Counted from the stretch's first letter, positions 25,517-35,357 are shown. The stretch: 36,527 nucleotides of DNA from Hafnia alvei (GCF_900095695.1 NZ_FMIQ01000069.1:1-36527); one strand, 5' to 3'. Notes: a model not told the origin generated them from the sequence alone. Program-made: numbers and translations.

Positions 25517-27739
25517 TTATTTTTCAACGCTGTTGGCGTCGTTATGCGGTGGCAACAAAGCCTGTTGCTCCGGTGCCGCGTAGCTGATTTGAACATTTTG
25601 ATGCGGCGTTTTAATTCCCGCCCGCTGGAAATGCTCTTTCACCAGTTTGTCTAACGCATATTGAATCGTCCACTGCTGCAGTGCAACGGTGCGGATTGTC
25701 GTGCGTAGGGTAAATGACACATCATCCAATTTCACTACGCCGTTAAATGCGGGCTCACCAATGAGTAAGCTTTTTAAACGCTGATCTTCGCGTAATTCAG
25801 CAACCGCCTGTTTCAACACCTCATTGGCTTTCTCAATATCTTCATCGCGACTAATCACGTAGTTGGCGCGATATACGCCGAATTCACGGGCATAGTTGGC
25901 AACGGTCGTGATCGACGAGTAGGGCACCAGATGATAAACGCCATAATCGTCCCGCAGGCCGATAGAGCGAATAGTCATGCGCTCGACGGTGCCGGTAATG
26001 CCGAATACGGTGACGTATTCACCGGTATTCATACCGTTTTCAAACTGGATGAATATGCCATTGATCACGTCTTTAACCAGCGTTTGCGCACCGAAGCTGA
26101 CGGCAAGCGTCAGTGCCCCTGCGCCCGCCAGCAGTGGCGCAATGTTAATGCCGATTTGTGACAGAATAATCATCACGGTAATCGTGGTAATCACGATGGA
26201 TAACACGTTGCGAAATAGCGTCAGCAGCGTACGTTCGCGTGCGCCGGGATGCTTCGGATTGTCCATTTCAAGGCTGAGCCGATGTTCAATCACGCTGGCG
26301 AGCAGCGTCCATCCCAGCACGGCAATAAACATGATCAGCAGAATATGAATCAAACCACCGATGATTTTTTCACCCGTTGGCGAGTCTAGCCAAGCGCGAA
26401 GGCCGAATATGTGCCATGCGTCGAGCAGGAACAGCAGGATCGCCACCACCACGATAAACCGCATGATTTGCAGCGCGCTAGGAATGTAGGAATTTACACG
26501 CCGTTCTAACATCGGGTATTTGAGCTTGATGTCGGCAGGCAGCGTGATGCGGCGCGAGATCCAACGGGTGAGCAGACCTGAAATAAGCGCCCCAGAGCCA
26601 ACGACGATCAGGCTTTTAATCGTGGCATTCATCATGAAGGCGAGGCTGTTGCCAGGATCGAACTGTGAAAGTAAAAACAGAACCAGAAAATAGACGATGG
26701 CCAGAATATGCCAAATGTGCGAAAGCGCGTGCAAAAAAACGCCGAAAAAGGCCAGCGAGCGGTTACCGAGCGCGGTAATTTCTTTCTGTATCCGTAGCCG
26801 GTTGACCAGTATCAGGCTGATAGCATAAACGGTCAGAGCCAACATAATGCAGAAGTTCACCAGCACGGCAGATGAAGCCCCGAGCTGCACCTGAATAATA
26901 GGCACCACCACCATCAGCCCATAGCCGATGAGGCCGCTCAGCCATGCCAGCCGCGTATTCCAATATTTTGCGGTTGCGTCGCTAAAAGGAAACGGGCGTA
27001 GATAGTCAAATTTGGGTGCGAATATCAGGCGCAATATGGCTTTGAAAAACTCAATCAGGGCAAAGGCGTTTAGGAAAAGGGCTTGCTGGCGCATCGTTAC
27101 CGGGCTGTTGGTTCCGAAGGCGGTCGCGATGATATTTCCGGCGGTGACACAAAATAGCAAGATCAGTAAATCAATAATGAACGCGCTGATAATTGCGGTT
27201 GGGCGTCGTGCCCAGTCTGCTCGCTTCTCACGCGCTTTGTGTCCCCAACTGCCAATCCGCTTATAAAACGGCGTGGCAAAAAAACGAATCGCTAAAAATA
27301 GCGCAAAGGTTACGGCGACGGTGAACAGGAAGTGGGTGAGGGCAGGCCAAAACGTTTGCGGATTAAACGCCTTATGCGGTGGCGATTTCAGTGCCGTAAT
27401 TAACCGTTCCAATTTGCTTTGCGCAACGGTGAGATATCCTTGAATGCTGGAATCTAACTGGTCAGCAAAGGTTTCGTCGCGGGTTTCAGCAGGGACAGTG
27501 CTGGCACTTTTTTCTGCCAACGGTTTGCCGGTTTTGGCACTGTCACGCAGTTCAGCAATCAGCGCATCGCGGCTGGTGGCGTCAGACAAAATGTCAGCTA
27601 ATGCTGAATAGGCCGTTTTGGGATCCGTTTCTTTTTTAGGTTCAACGGCATTCACGCTGGCTGAGCATGAGAATAAGAGAACGGTCAGTAAAACGAGGTA
27701 TCGAGTAAAAGAGGGGATAAGGCGGGCTCCCTGTGACAT
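25517..27739 (-). CDS. mscM: Mechanosensitive channel MscM (YbiO)
   Basis: This 740-aa protein of the MscS family has a signal peptide (about 1-30), a periplasmic helical region, many membrane segments (about residues 130-560) and a conserved MscS core. The pore helix is rich in Ala and Gly (PLLAGAGALTLAVSFGAQ), followed by the beta domain (FENGMNTGEYVTVFGITG). It opens on membrane tension to release solutes. Length equals E. coli YbiO. The start at ATG 27739 has GGAG 7 nt upstream. Confidence 0.94.
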   Translation of the reverse strand: MSQGARLIPSFTRYLVLLTVLLFSCSASVNAVEPKKETDPKTAYSALADILSDATSRDALIAELRDSAKTGKPLAEKSASTVPAETRDETFADQLDSSIQGYLTVAQSKLERLITALKSPPHKAFNPQTFWPALTHFLFTVAVTFALFLAIRFFATPFYKRIGSWGHKAREKRADWARRPTAIISAFIIDLLILLFCVTAGNIIATAFGTNSPVTMRQQALFLNAFALIEFFKAILRLIFAPKFDYLRPFPFSDATAKYWNTRLAWLSGLIGYGLMVVVPIIQVQLGASSAVLVNFCIMLALTVYAISLILVNRLRIQKEITALGNRSLAFFGVFLHALSHIWHILAIVYFLVLFLLSQFDPGNSLAFMMNATIKSLIVVGSGALISGLLTRWISRRITLPADIKLKYPMLERRVNSYIPSALQIMRFIVVVAILLFLLDAWHIFGLRAWLDSPTGEKIIGGLIHILLIMFIAVLGWTLLASVIEHRLSLEMDNPKHPGARERTLLTLFRNVLSIVITTITVMIILSQIGINIAPLLAGAGALTLAVSFGAQTLVKDVINGIFIQFENGMNTGEYVTVFGITGTVERMTIRSIGLRDDYGVYHLVPYSSITTVANYAREFGVYRANYVISRDEDIEKANEVLKQAVAELREDQRLKSLLIGEPAFNGVVKLDDVSFTLRTTIRTVALQQWTIQYALDKLVKEHFQRAGIKTPHQNVQISYAAPEQQALLPPHNDANSVEK

Positions 27740-27948
27740 AAAAAAGCTCCATTAAACAAGCGGAAAACAGGACTTGGTGATGGGACTTTGGGTGACGATA
27801 TTGGATATCAACCCCTCGCTTACCGTTGCCGATAGCGGGGAAGCGTGAGCGTTATAACCTTAAGTATAGGAATAACGAGCAGATTTTGCTGAGTATTCGT
27901 GAGCGATTCGTGCGTAATCGAGGTGGTAATCAGATTTACATAAAAGAA

Positions 27949-27971
27949 AAGGGCGCTGGATGAGCGCCCTT
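27949..27971 (-). terminator. Rho-independent terminator of glnHPQ
   Basis: AAGGGCGCT and AGCGCCCTT form a 9-bp stem with a 5-nt loop 20 bp past the glnQ stop. On the minus strand it is followed by TTTTCTTTTA. Confidence 0.88.
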
Positions 27972-27991
27972 GTACCTAGCGTGATGAGGTT

Positions 27992-28714
27992 TTATGAAAC
28001 GTGCTGCAGGAATTCGCGCAGACGATCGCTTGGCGGGTTGGTGATCAACGCGTCAGGCTCACCGTCTTCGGTGATACGACCCTTATCGACGAAAATCAAG
28101 CGCGATGCCACTTTCTGTGCAAAGCCGATTTCATGAGTAACGATAACCATCGTCATACCTTCTTCAGCCAGATCTTTCATCACCGTCAGGACTTCATGAC
28201 GTAGTTCTGGATCGAGCGCAGAGGTGGGTTCATCAAACAGCATCATTTTCGGTTTAACCGCCAGCGCACGGGCAATTGCCACACGTTGTTGCTGACCGCC
28301 GGAAAGCTCAGACGGATAGTGATCGGCACGTTCCGACAAGCCCACTTTCGCCAGCAGCTCGCGTGCGCGTTTTTCCGCATCGTCTTTCTTCATGTGACGA
28401 ACACGGATTGGCCCAAACATCACGTTTTCCAGCGCGGTGAGGTGTGGGAACAGATAAAACTGTTGGAAAACCATGCCAGCTTCTTGGCGGATCAAACGCT
28501 CGTCGACTTTAGGATCGCTTACGTCCATGCCGTCGATAATCAGCTGACCCGCGCTTATCTCTTCCAGCTTGTTGATGCAACGCAGCAACGTTGATTTTCC
28601 TGAGCCCGATGGCCCGATAATAACTACCACTTCGCCCTGATTAATATTCAGGTTAATGTCATGCAGTACCGCAGTCTGACCGAAGCTTTTATCAACATGT
28701 TTAAATTCAATCAT
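27992..28714 (-). CDS. glnQ: Glutamine ABC transporter ATPase GlnQ
   Basis: The 240-aa ATPase has Walker A (GPSGSGKS, 34-41), Q-loop [11 protein letters not shown], signature LSGGQQQR, Walker [10 protein letters not shown] and H-loop VTHE. It drives glutamine import through GlnP. ATG 28714 overlaps the glnP stop by 4 bp (ATGA); the longer frame to 28801 lies inside glnP and is not used. Length equals the E. coli protein. Confidence 0.97.
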   Translation of the reverse strand: MIEFKHVDKSFGQTAVLHDINLNINQGEVVVIIGPSGSGKSTLLRCINKLEEISAGQLIIDGMDVSDPKVDERLIRQEAGMVFQQFYLFPHLTALENVMFGPIRVRHMKKDDAEKRARELLAKVGLSERADHYPSELSGGQQQRVAIARALAVKPKMMLFDEPTSALDPELRHEVLTVMKDLAEEGMTMVIVTHEIGFAQKVASRLIFVDKGRITEDGEPDALITNPPSDRLREFLQHVS

Positions 28715-29379
28715 ATTATTTTCAATCTTCTTTCCAGACGACGTAATACGTAGCTCAGTGCCAATGTGATGATCAAATAAATCACCGCGACTGCGCTCCA
28801 AATCTCCATTGCGCGGAAGTTACCGGCAATAATTTCTTGTCCCTGACGGGTCAGTTCGGCAACGCCAATGACGATAAACAGAGACGTATCCTTGATGCTG
28901 ACGATCCACTGGTTGCCCAACGGTGGCAGCATGCGGCGTAATGCCAACGGCATGATGACATAACGCAGGGTATCGCGTTTAGAGAGGCCAAGGGCCAAAC
29001 CGGCTTCACGAAAACCATTGTGAATAGAGAGCACTGCGCCACGTGTGATTTCAGCAATGTACGCGCCGGAGTTGATCATAATGGTGACCACTGCGGCGGT
29101 GAGCGGATCAATGCGAACCGGCATGAAAGCCTGCAGCATCATCGGCAGTGCGAAGTAGATGAACATTACCTGCACCACGATAGGGGTGCCGCGAATGAGC
29201 TCAATGAAGACCAGCGCAATGTGGTTGCTTAACCAGCCGCCATAGGCGCGGGCGAAACCTGCCACTAAGCCGATAACTAAGCCACCAAGCAAACCGACCA
29301 CTGAAATCCACAGCGTCAGCTTGGCCCCTTCGAGCAGGATAGGAATAGCGTCCCAAATGGCGCTCCAATCAAACTGCAT
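28711..29379 (-). CDS. glnP: Glutamine ABC transporter permease GlnP
   Basis: The 222-aa HisMQ-type permease has about five membrane helices and the cytoplasmic loop [23 protein letters not shown], where E, G and P residues contact the ATPase. It forms the membrane channel for glutamine. It is coupled to glnQ by a 4-bp overlap, but separated from glnH by 255 bp containing a hairpin and an ERIC element. Confidence 0.96.
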   Translation of the reverse strand: MQFDWSAIWDAIPILLEGAKLTLWISVVGLLGGLVIGLVAGFARAYGGWLSNHIALVFIELIRGTPIVVQVMFIYFALPMMLQAFMPVRIDPLTAAVVTIMINSGAYIAEITRGAVLSIHNGFREAGLALGLSKRDTLRYVIMPLALRRMLPPLGNQWIVSIKDTSLFIVIGVAELTRQGQEIIAGNFRAMEIWSAVAVIYLIITLALSYVLRRLERRLKII

Positions 29380-29435
29380 GTTGTATTCTCCTGGAAACTA
29401 AAAACAACCTACTAATAACAGCAATATGTTGCTAT

Positions 29436-29558
29436 TACCCAAAATAATTCAAGTTGCTTAAAGGCGGCAAACCCGTGAATCCTCAGGAGCTTACTCAAGT
29501 AAGTGACTGGGATGAGCGGGAGCAGCCAACGCATAAGCAGCTTGAAGTATGACGGGTA
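29436..29558. repeat. ERIC (intergenic repeat unit) element within the gln operon
   Basis: The 123-bp element has inverted ends TACCC and GGGTA and the characteristic core: GTGAATCCTCAGGAGCTTAC at 29475-29494, then AAGTAAGTGACTGGGATGAG. These match the widely used ERIC consensus nearly base for base. It lies between glnH and glnP, so it is transcribed with the operon and can fold into a long hairpin. Confidence 0.88.
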
Positions 29559-29572
29559 TAAATGGGTCAAAG

Positions 29573-29604
29573 TCTGGAGGCGCTAATGAGCCAGCGCCTC
29601 CAGA
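29573..29604 (-). terminator. Strong hairpin between glnH and glnP
   Basis: TCTGGAGGCGCT (29573-29584) and AGCGCCTCCAGA (29593-29604) form a perfect 12-bp stem with an 8-nt loop, 30 bp after the glnH stop. Only a short T-tract follows on the minus strand. It probably acts as a partial terminator or 3'-end stabiliser, giving more glnH than glnPQ message. Confidence 0.75.
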
Positions 29605-29634
29605 GAGTCAGGCTATATTTGTGTAATAACGAAC

Positions 29635-30378
29635 TTATTTAGGTTCTACGCCAAACCATTTTTTGTAGATTTCATTGTAGGTACCGTTGTCACGCAGCGT
29701 TTTAAGTGCGCCGTTGACCTTTTCACGTAAATCGCTGCCTTTAGGGAAAGCGATGCCGTATTGCTGGGCTTCTAAAGAATCACCGACGGCTTTGAATTGG
29801 CCATGACCAGCGGTTTTGATGAAGTACAGAATATTTGGAGTGTCGTGCAGCACGGCGTCTGCGTTACCGGTGCCTAACTCAAGATAGGCATTGTCGATAT
29901 TTGGGAACTGGCGTAGGTCTTTGGTTTTGATGTTGGCTTTCGCGTAATCAACACCTGCGGTTCCGCTTTTAACCGCGACGACTTTTCCGTTCAGATCTTT
30001 CACGCTTTTTACGTCGTTGTTATCTTTTTTCACCATAACCAGCAGGCCGCTGTTGTAATAGCCATCGGAGAAGTCGATCGCTTTTTTACGTTCGTCGGTG
30101 ATGCTGATCCCCGCTAACGCCAAATCAACGTTACGAGTTTGCAGGCCAGGAATAATCCCGCTGAAATCCATTGGCTTGAGGGTATAAGACAGGTTCAGCT
30201 GTTTAGCAATCGCATCCCATAAATCGATGTCGAAACCAACGTATTTGTCACCATGCTTGAATTCAAAAGGAACAAATGCGGTATCGGTAGCCACGATAAG
30301 CTGTTTCTCAGCGGCATGAGAGCTCATGGCAAAAGCTAAAGCGAGAGCGGCTACAGATGCTTTAATTACAGATTTCAT
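29635..30378 (-). CDS. glnH: Periplasmic glutamine-binding protein GlnH
   Basis: The 247-aa protein has a signal peptide ([20 protein letters not shown], then HAAE) and a family-3 solute-binding fold: [32 protein letters not shown] and [13 protein letters not shown]. It captures glutamine in the periplasm. ATG 30378 is chosen over 30384 because it gives the E. coli start. The regulatory region upstream matches nitrogen control. Confidence 0.97.
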   Translation of the reverse strand: MKSVIKASVAALALAFAMSSHAAEKQLIVATDTAFVPFEFKHGDKYVGFDIDLWDAIAKQLNLSYTLKPMDFSGIIPGLQTRNVDLALAGISITDERKKAIDFSDGYYNSGLLVMVKKDNNDVKSVKDLNGKVVAVKSGTAGVDYAKANIKTKDLRQFPNIDNAYLELGTGNADAVLHDTPNILYFIKTAGHGQFKAVGDSLEAQQYGIAFPKGSDLREKVNGALKTLRDNGTYNEIYKKWFGVEPK

Positions 30379-30433
30379 AAGCAAAAATTCCTTAAATTTC
30401 GGGATGGCCCATTTGTGTTTACTGGATTGGTAA

Positions 30434-30450
30434 TGAAAGAATCATGCCAA
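30434..30450 (-). promoter_or_regulatory. Sigma-54 promoter of glnHPQ
   Basis: On the minus strand TTGGCATGATTCTTTCA has the -24 TGGCA element and, four bases on, a -12 element TTTCA (consensus TTGCA). The predicted start of transcription is near 30423, about 45 bp before the glnH ATG. This resembles E. coli glnHp2. Confidence 0.72.
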
Positions 30451-30468
30451 CTATTTATATTCTATGTA

Positions 30469-30481
30469 TATCAAATGGTTA
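30469..30481 (+). promoter_or_regulatory. IHF-binding consensus in the glnH control region
   Basis: TATCAAATGGTTA fits WATCAA-N4-TTR at every defined position. It lies between the NtrC-like sites and the sigma-54 element, where a bend would bring NtrC to the polymerase. Confidence 0.7.
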
Positions 30482-30533
30482 TTGGATGTTGTGGGTGCGA
30501 ATTAACCGATGGGTATAAGGTTAATCTGATATC

Positions 30534-30563
30534 TGCATTTTTATGGTGCCCCATTTTGGTGCG
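30534..30563. promoter_or_regulatory. Two overlapping NtrC-like enhancer sites
   Basis: TGCATTTTTATGGTGCC (30534-30550) and TGCCCCATTTTGGTGCG (30547-30563) each resemble the NtrC palindrome TGCAC-N7-GTGCA, with the GGTGC arm intact. Their centres are about 120 and 132 bp upstream of the predicted start. A further half-site GGTGCACC lies at 30578-30585. Confidence 0.65.
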
Positions 30564-30814
30564 CCAGTGGCGCTCGTGGTGCACCGCAGTAGATTTAAGG
30601 GAAAAGTGTCGATTTCACAATCTAAATTTAACAATTTTGTTTCAGTTGTGATAACTAAATCTAACTTTTTCTGAGAGGAGGGAATTTTTCGCACTGAAAA
30701 AGTGCATTTTTGGGGCGGAAAGGGGCTGGCGAATGGAAAGCGATACGGCAAAGTCTGTGTTGAACCTACCGTAATCACTTTTCGTGTTTTGCATTGAGCG
30801 TGCGGTGATAAAAC

Positions 30815-31243
30815 TTATTTGGTGATTGGCGAATGATAAAACTCACCGTTCAACCAAAGCTGAACACCGTTACGGCATGCTTCAAAGCAAGGTTCAGGCA
30901 TACGCTGAGGGTTACACCAGCGCCACTGTTCACACTTTTCAGGCTCGCGCAGCTGGGGTTCGCCGCGCATATAGGTGGCGACCATAATCATTGATATATT
31001 ATGAACGCCTTCGTCAATCCACGTGCCCAAGTTATTAGTCACGCCGATCAGACGAGGCTCAGCGACAATCAGCCCTGTCTCTTCTTCTACTTCTCGAATG
31101 GCGGCCTGCTCGAAAGTTTCGCCTTCTTCTAAGTGCCCACCCGGAATAGACCAGAAGGGCGCATGGCTACCGCAGCGTTTCCCTAGTAATATTTGCCCTT
31201 GTGGGTTCGCGATAATTACGCCAACGCCGACTTTAACTGTCAT
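30815..31243 (-). CDS. Nudix hydrolase
   Basis: The 142-aa protein has a complete Nudix box (G-x5-E-x7-REV-x-EE-x-G-L) at residues 36-58, preceded by FWSIPGGHLE. It resembles NUDT15/MutT-like enzymes that hydrolyse nucleotide diphosphate derivatives; the substrate cannot be read from sequence. It is a single gene between glnH and the divergent fruB. E. coli has dps beside glnH, so this is another order change. Confidence 0.88.
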   Translation of the reverse strand: MTVKVGVGVIIANPQGQILLGKRCGSHAPFWSIPGGHLEEGETFEQAAIREVEEETGLIVAEPRLIGVTNNLGTWIDEGVHNISMIMVATYMRGEPQLREPEKCEQWRWCNPQRMPEPCFEACRNGVQLWLNGEFYHSPITK

Positions 31244-31390
31244 TGATACTCTCCATCAGCAAACTTCAGCAAATTATCTCAGCTTCATCGATTTAATAAC
31301 AGCACTTCAGCAAAAGTGTGCTGTTCTTCAAAAAATAGAAAACTCCTTCTTCGAATATCTTGCTTATAAAAAGGCCAAAGGCCAAACTCA

Positions 31391-31403
31391 TCGAAACGAT
31401 TCA
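31391..31403. promoter_or_regulatory. Cra (FruR) operator 1 upstream of fruB
   Basis: TCGAAACGATTCA matches the Cra consensus TGAAWCGNTTCA with one change (C for T at the first defined base). It is 101 bp before the fruB ATG. Confidence 0.7.
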
Positions 31404-31457
31404 GCGTTGTATTCGATCTGTTATTGAAAATACAGCGCACTTTTTTCCAAAAAGAGC

Positions 31458-31469
31458 TGAAACGATTCA
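31458..31469. promoter_or_regulatory. Cra (FruR) operator 2 upstream of fruB
   Basis: TGAAACGATTCA is a perfect match to the Cra consensus, 35 bp before the fruB ATG. Two such sites also control fruBKA in E. coli, where fructose-1-phosphate releases Cra. Confidence 0.85.
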
Positions 31470-31503
31470 ATCTTGAATTTTGCCCAGTGTGAGAGGAGCG
31501 TTT

Positions 31504-32637
31504 ATGTTTCACCTGTCCCCACAAGATATTCATCTTGCCGCTACGGCAAGTAATAAAGAAGAAGCAATTCAACAAATTGCAGCAGCACTGACTCAGGCTG
31601 GGTACGTAAGCGAAGGCTACGTACAGGGCATGCTCAATCGTGAGAAACAGACCTCAACCTATCTGGGAAGTGGCATTGCGATCCCGCACGGAACCACCGA
31701 CACTCGCGAAATGGTGCTGAAAACGGGGGTGAAAGTTTTCCAGTTCCCGCAAGGCGTTGAGTGGAGCGAAGGGCAAAGAGCCTACGTTGTGATTGGTATC
31801 GCGGCTCGTTCTGATGAACATCTGGCCTTGCTGCGTCAGCTGACGCATGTGTTAAGCGATGACAGCGTGGCGCAACAGATGGCGCAAACCACTTCAGCAG
31901 AAGAGTTGCGTAGTTTGCTGATGGGCGAAAGAAGCGTTGCGGCTTTCCGCTTTGATGCAACCATGGTGGCCTTAGATATTGCTGCTGACAGTTTGATGAC
32001 GTTGCAAGCCATCAACGCAGGCCGTTTACAGCAGGCAGGCGCCGTTAACGCCGAGTTTGTCAGCGATGTGATTACCCGTGCGCCGTTAAATCTGGGCCAG
32101 GGTATCTGGCTCAGCGATAGCGCACTCGGCAATCAGGCAAGCGCCGCTGCGGCTGCGCGCCCGCAAACGCCTTTCGACGTGGACGGCGAGCAGGTTGGAT
32201 TGTTGCTGACCGTAGCGATGGCCGATGCACAGCCTGAAGGCATGCTGGGTTATCTGAGTTCGCTGCTGCAAAACAACCAAGCCGATCGTTTGCTGAAAGC
32301 GGCTGATGCCGCGTCGTTGGTGGCTCTGCTGACCAGTGACGTTGCGGAAGAAGATTCCGTCGTCAGCGCTGAATTCGTGTTGCGTAATGAGCATGGTCTG
32401 CATGCCCGTCCCGGCACGCTGCTGGTTAATACCATTAAGAAATTCGAAAGTCAGATCACTGTCACCAATCTGGACGGCTCTGGCGTTCCTGCAAATGGGC
32501 GCAGCCTGATGAAAGTTGTCGCGCTGGGCGTTAAAAAAGGTCATCGACTGCGTTTCACTGCCAACGGTAGCGACGCAGCGCAAGCATTAGAAGCAATTGG
32601 TCAGGCTATCAATGATGGTCTAGGCGAAGGGGCATAA
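31504..32637 (+). CDS. fruB: Fructose PTS EIIA-HPr fusion (diphosphoryl transfer protein) FruB
   Basis: The 377-aa protein joins an EIIA-Fru domain (phospho-His62 in AIPHGTTDT), a central linker and a C-terminal HPr-like FPr domain (phospho-His300 in [10 protein letters not shown]). It passes phosphate from EI to FruA without the general HPr. ATG 31504 has GAGGAG at the right distance; an upstream frame to 31480 is not used. fruK starts 2 nt after its stop. Confidence 0.97.
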   Translation: MFHLSPQDIHLAATASNKEEAIQQIAAALTQAGYVSEGYVQGMLNREKQTSTYLGSGIAIPHGTTDTREMVLKTGVKVFQFPQGVEWSEGQRAYVVIGIAARSDEHLALLRQLTHVLSDDSVAQQMAQTTSAEELRSLLMGERSVAAFRFDATMVALDIAADSLMTLQAINAGRLQQAGAVNAEFVSDVITRAPLNLGQGIWLSDSALGNQASAAAAARPQTPFDVDGEQVGLLLTVAMADAQPEGMLGYLSSLLQNNQADRLLKAADAASLVALLTSDVAEEDSVVSAEFVLRNEHGLHARPGTLLVNTIKKFESQITVTNLDGSGVPANGRSLMKVVALGVKKGHRLRFTANGSDAAQALEAIGQAINDGLGEGA

Positions 32638-32639
32638 GA

Positions 32640-33578
32640 ATGAGCAGAAGAGTAGCAACAATTACACTGAATCCGGCCTATGACTTGGTTGGCTATTGTG
32701 CGGAAATTGAACGTGGCGAAGTCAACCGCGTTCAGACCGCCGGTCTGCATGCCGCAGGTAAAGGCATTAACGTTGCCAAAGTGCTGAAAGACCTCGGTAT
32801 TGACGTGACCGTAGGCGGTTTCCTTGGCAAAGAGAACCAAGACGGATTTCAGCAGTTGTTCAGTGAACTGGGCATCGCCAACCGTTTTCAGGTCGTTGCG
32901 GGCCGTACACGTATCAACGTGAAGCTAACCGAAAAAGACGGCGAAGTTTCCGACTTTAACTTCTCCGGTTTTGAAGTGACCAAGCAGGACTGGGAGCGTT
33001 TTGTTAACGATTCCCTAAGCTGGCTGGGGCAGTTCGATATGGTATGTGTCAGCGGCAGCCTACCGGCTGGCGTTGATCCAGATGACTTCACTGATTGGAT
33101 GCGTCGTCTGCGTAGCCAATGCCCGTGCATCATTTTTGATAGTAGCCGTGAAGCGCTGGTTGCAGGGCTAAAAGCCGCGCCTTGGTTAGTGAAACCTAAC
33201 CGCCGTGAATTAGAGATCTGGGCTGGCCGTGAATTGCCAACGCTGGATGATGTGGTGGGTGCCGCTCATGCCCTGCGCGATCAGGGCATTGCCCACGTGG
33301 TGATTTCTCTCGGTGCTGAAGGCGCGCTGTGGGTTAACGCATCAGGCGCATGGCTGGCTAAACCACCTGCCTGCGAAGTTGTTAGCACGGTCGGTGCCGG
33401 TGACTCCATGGTTGGCGGGTTGATCTATGGCCTGATGATGCGTGAATCCAGCGATCATACGCTGCGATTGGCAACGGCGGTGGCTGCACTGGCCGTAAGC
33501 CAAAGCAACGTCGGCATTTCCGATCGTACCCAGTTGGCCGCCATGATGGCGCGTGTTGACCTGAAGCCTTTTAATTAA
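32640..33578 (+). CDS. fruK: 1-phosphofructokinase FruK
   Basis: The 312-aa PfkB-family kinase has the N-terminal substrate motif AGLHAAGKGINVAKVL and the ATP-site signature VGAGDSMVGG (251-260, catalytic Asp255). It makes fructose-1,6-bisphosphate from fructose-1-phosphate. The gap to fruB is 2 nt and to fruA 14 nt, so the three genes form one operon. Confidence 0.97.
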   Translation: MSRRVATITLNPAYDLVGYCAEIERGEVNRVQTAGLHAAGKGINVAKVLKDLGIDVTVGGFLGKENQDGFQQLFSELGIANRFQVVAGRTRINVKLTEKDGEVSDFNFSGFEVTKQDWERFVNDSLSWLGQFDMVCVSGSLPAGVDPDDFTDWMRRLRSQCPCIIFDSSREALVAGLKAAPWLVKPNRRELEIWAGRELPTLDDVVGAAHALRDQGIAHVVISLGAEGALWVNASGAWLAKPPACEVVSTVGAGDSMVGGLIYGLMMRESSDHTLRLATAVAALAVSQSNVGISDRTQLAAMMARVDLKPFN

Positions 33579-33592
33579 TTGAGGATGGCCAC

Positions 33593-35281
33593 ATGAAAAC
33601 CTTATTGTTAACCGAAGGCGCTCAGGGACAGGCTCGTAGCTATCTCGCTAAGCGCATGCTGGAAAGTGTTGTAGCAAAACAGGATATCACGCTGGTTGAG
33701 GCGGCTCAGGATGCCGAGCTGATTGTTGTTATCGGTGATGAACAGCCTCAGGACGCGACGTTAAACGGCAAACGCCTGTTTGTCGGCAGCGCAGAAAAAG
33801 CGATTCGTGAACCCGAAGCGTTCTTGGCTCAGGCAAAAGCAGAAGCTCAGCCTTACCAGTTTGCTGACACGACGGTTGCTGCTCCAGCCAAAGGCCAAAT
33901 GCGAGTGGTGGCGGTAACGGCATGTCCAACCGGCGTCGCTCATACCTTTATGGCTGCTGAAGCCATTGAAGCTGAAGCCAAAAAACGCGGTTGGTGGGTG
34001 AAAGTCGAAACGCGCGGTTCCGTGGGCGCAGGTAACGAAATCACACCAGAAGAAGTTGCCGCTGCGGATCTGGTGATTGTGGCTGCGGATATTGAAGTTG
34101 ACCTGAACAAGTTTTCTGGCAAACCGATGTACCGCACGTCTACCGGCTTAGCGTTGAAGAAAACCGCGCAAGAGTTGGATAAAGCGCTGGTGGAGTCTGA
34201 AACCTTTACGGCGATGAAATCGACCTCGTCGACTTCTAGCAAGAAGAAAGAAAGCGCGGGGGCATATCGTCATTTGCTGACCGGTGTTTCCTATATGCTG
34301 CCAATGGTGGTGGCCGGTGGTTTGTGTATCGCGCTGTCGTTCGTGTTCGGTATTGAAGCGTTTAAACAGCAGGGCACGTTGGCTGCGGCGTTGATGCAGA
34401 TCGGTGGTGGTTCAGCCTTCGCACTGATGGTGCCGGTGTTAGCGGGTTACATTGCATTCTCCATTGCTGACCGTCCGGGCTTAACGCCGGGCCTGATTGG
34501 CGGGATGTTGGCGGTAAGCACCGGTGCAGGATTCTTAGGCGGTATTATTGCCGGTTTCTTGGCGGGCTATGTGGCGAAAGCGATCAGCTCCAAATTGCAT
34601 TTACCGCAAAGTATGGAAGCGCTGAAACCTATCCTGATCATTCCATTGGTTGCGAGCTTGATTACCGGTTTGGCGATGATCTACATCGTTGGCAAACCTG
34701 TTGCCGCGATTATGGAAGGCCTGACGCATTGGCTACAGGCGATGGGCACGGCTAATGCGGTGATCTTGGGTGCTATTTTGGGCGCGATGATGTGTACCGA
34801 TATGGGCGGCCCAGTGAACAAAGCGGCCTATGCTTTTGGCGTGGCGCTGTTGAGTACTCAGACCTATGCACCGATGGCGGCGATTATGGCTGCAGGTATG
34901 GTGCCTCCGCTGGCGATGGGCTTTGCAACGTTGGTAGCACGTAATAAGTTTGCACAAAGTGAACGCGAAGGTGGCAAAGCGGCGCTGGTTCTGGGGCTGT
35001 GCTTTATCTCCGAAGGGGCAATTCCGTTTGCTGCGCGTGACCCAATGCGTGTTCTGCCTTGCTGTATCGCAGGTGGTGCGTTGACCGGTGCGCTGTCGAT
35101 GTTCTTTGGGGCAAAACTGATGGCTCCACACGGTGGCCTGTTTGTATTGCTGATCCCTGGCGCAATCACCCCGGTTATTCAATATCTGATTGCGATTGTG
35201 GCCGGTACGCTTCTGGCTGGTGGTTTGTACGCGCTGCTGAAACGTCCAGACGTGGAAATTGCGGAAGAGAAATTAGCGTAA
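33593..35281 (+). CDS. fruA: Fructose PTS EIIB'BC permease FruA
   Basis: The 562-aa protein has a degenerate B' domain (1-95, no active Cys), an EIIB domain with phospho-Cys111 in VTACPTGVAHT, and an EIIC membrane domain with about nine or ten helices (about 230-550). The EIIC signature FISEGAIPFAARDP is present. It imports fructose and phosphorylates it to fructose-1-phosphate using phosphate from FruB. A strong terminator follows 24 bp on. Confidence 0.97.
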   Translation: MKTLLLTEGAQGQARSYLAKRMLESVVAKQDITLVEAAQDAELIVVIGDEQPQDATLNGKRLFVGSAEKAIREPEAFLAQAKAEAQPYQFADTTVAAPAKGQMRVVAVTACPTGVAHTFMAAEAIEAEAKKRGWWVKVETRGSVGAGNEITPEEVAAADLVIVAADIEVDLNKFSGKPMYRTSTGLALKKTAQELDKALVESETFTAMKSTSSTSSKKKESAGAYRHLLTGVSYMLPMVVAGGLCIALSFVFGIEAFKQQGTLAAALMQIGGGSAFALMVPVLAGYIAFSIADRPGLTPGLIGGMLAVSTGAGFLGGIIAGFLAGYVAKAISSKLHLPQSMEALKPILIIPLVASLITGLAMIYIVGKPVAAIMEGLTHWLQAMGTANAVILGAILGAMMCTDMGGPVNKAAYAFGVALLSTQTYAPMAAIMAAGMVPPLAMGFATLVARNKFAQSEREGGKAALVLGLCFISEGAIPFAARDPMRVLPCCIAGGALTGALSMFFGAKLMAPHGGLFVLLIPGAITPVIQYLIAIVAGTLLAGGLYALLKRPDVEIAEEKLA

Positions 35282-35304
35282 CTCACCGTTATCGCTGATA
35301 TGAA

Positions 35305-35334
35305 AATGGGTGCCCATGTGGCACCCATTTTTTT
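35305..35334 (+). terminator. Rho-independent terminator of fruBKA
   Basis: AATGGGTGCC and GGCACCCATT form a 10-bp stem with loop CATGT, followed by seven T residues. It is only 23 bp from the converging nfo stop. Confidence 0.92.
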
Positions 35335-35357
35335 AGCTATACCTGAGCTCAGCGCAG

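Noticed and set aside
28715-28801. 29-residue extension of GlnQ
   Set aside because: It lies inside glnP; the 4-bp ATGA overlap start gives the expected protein.
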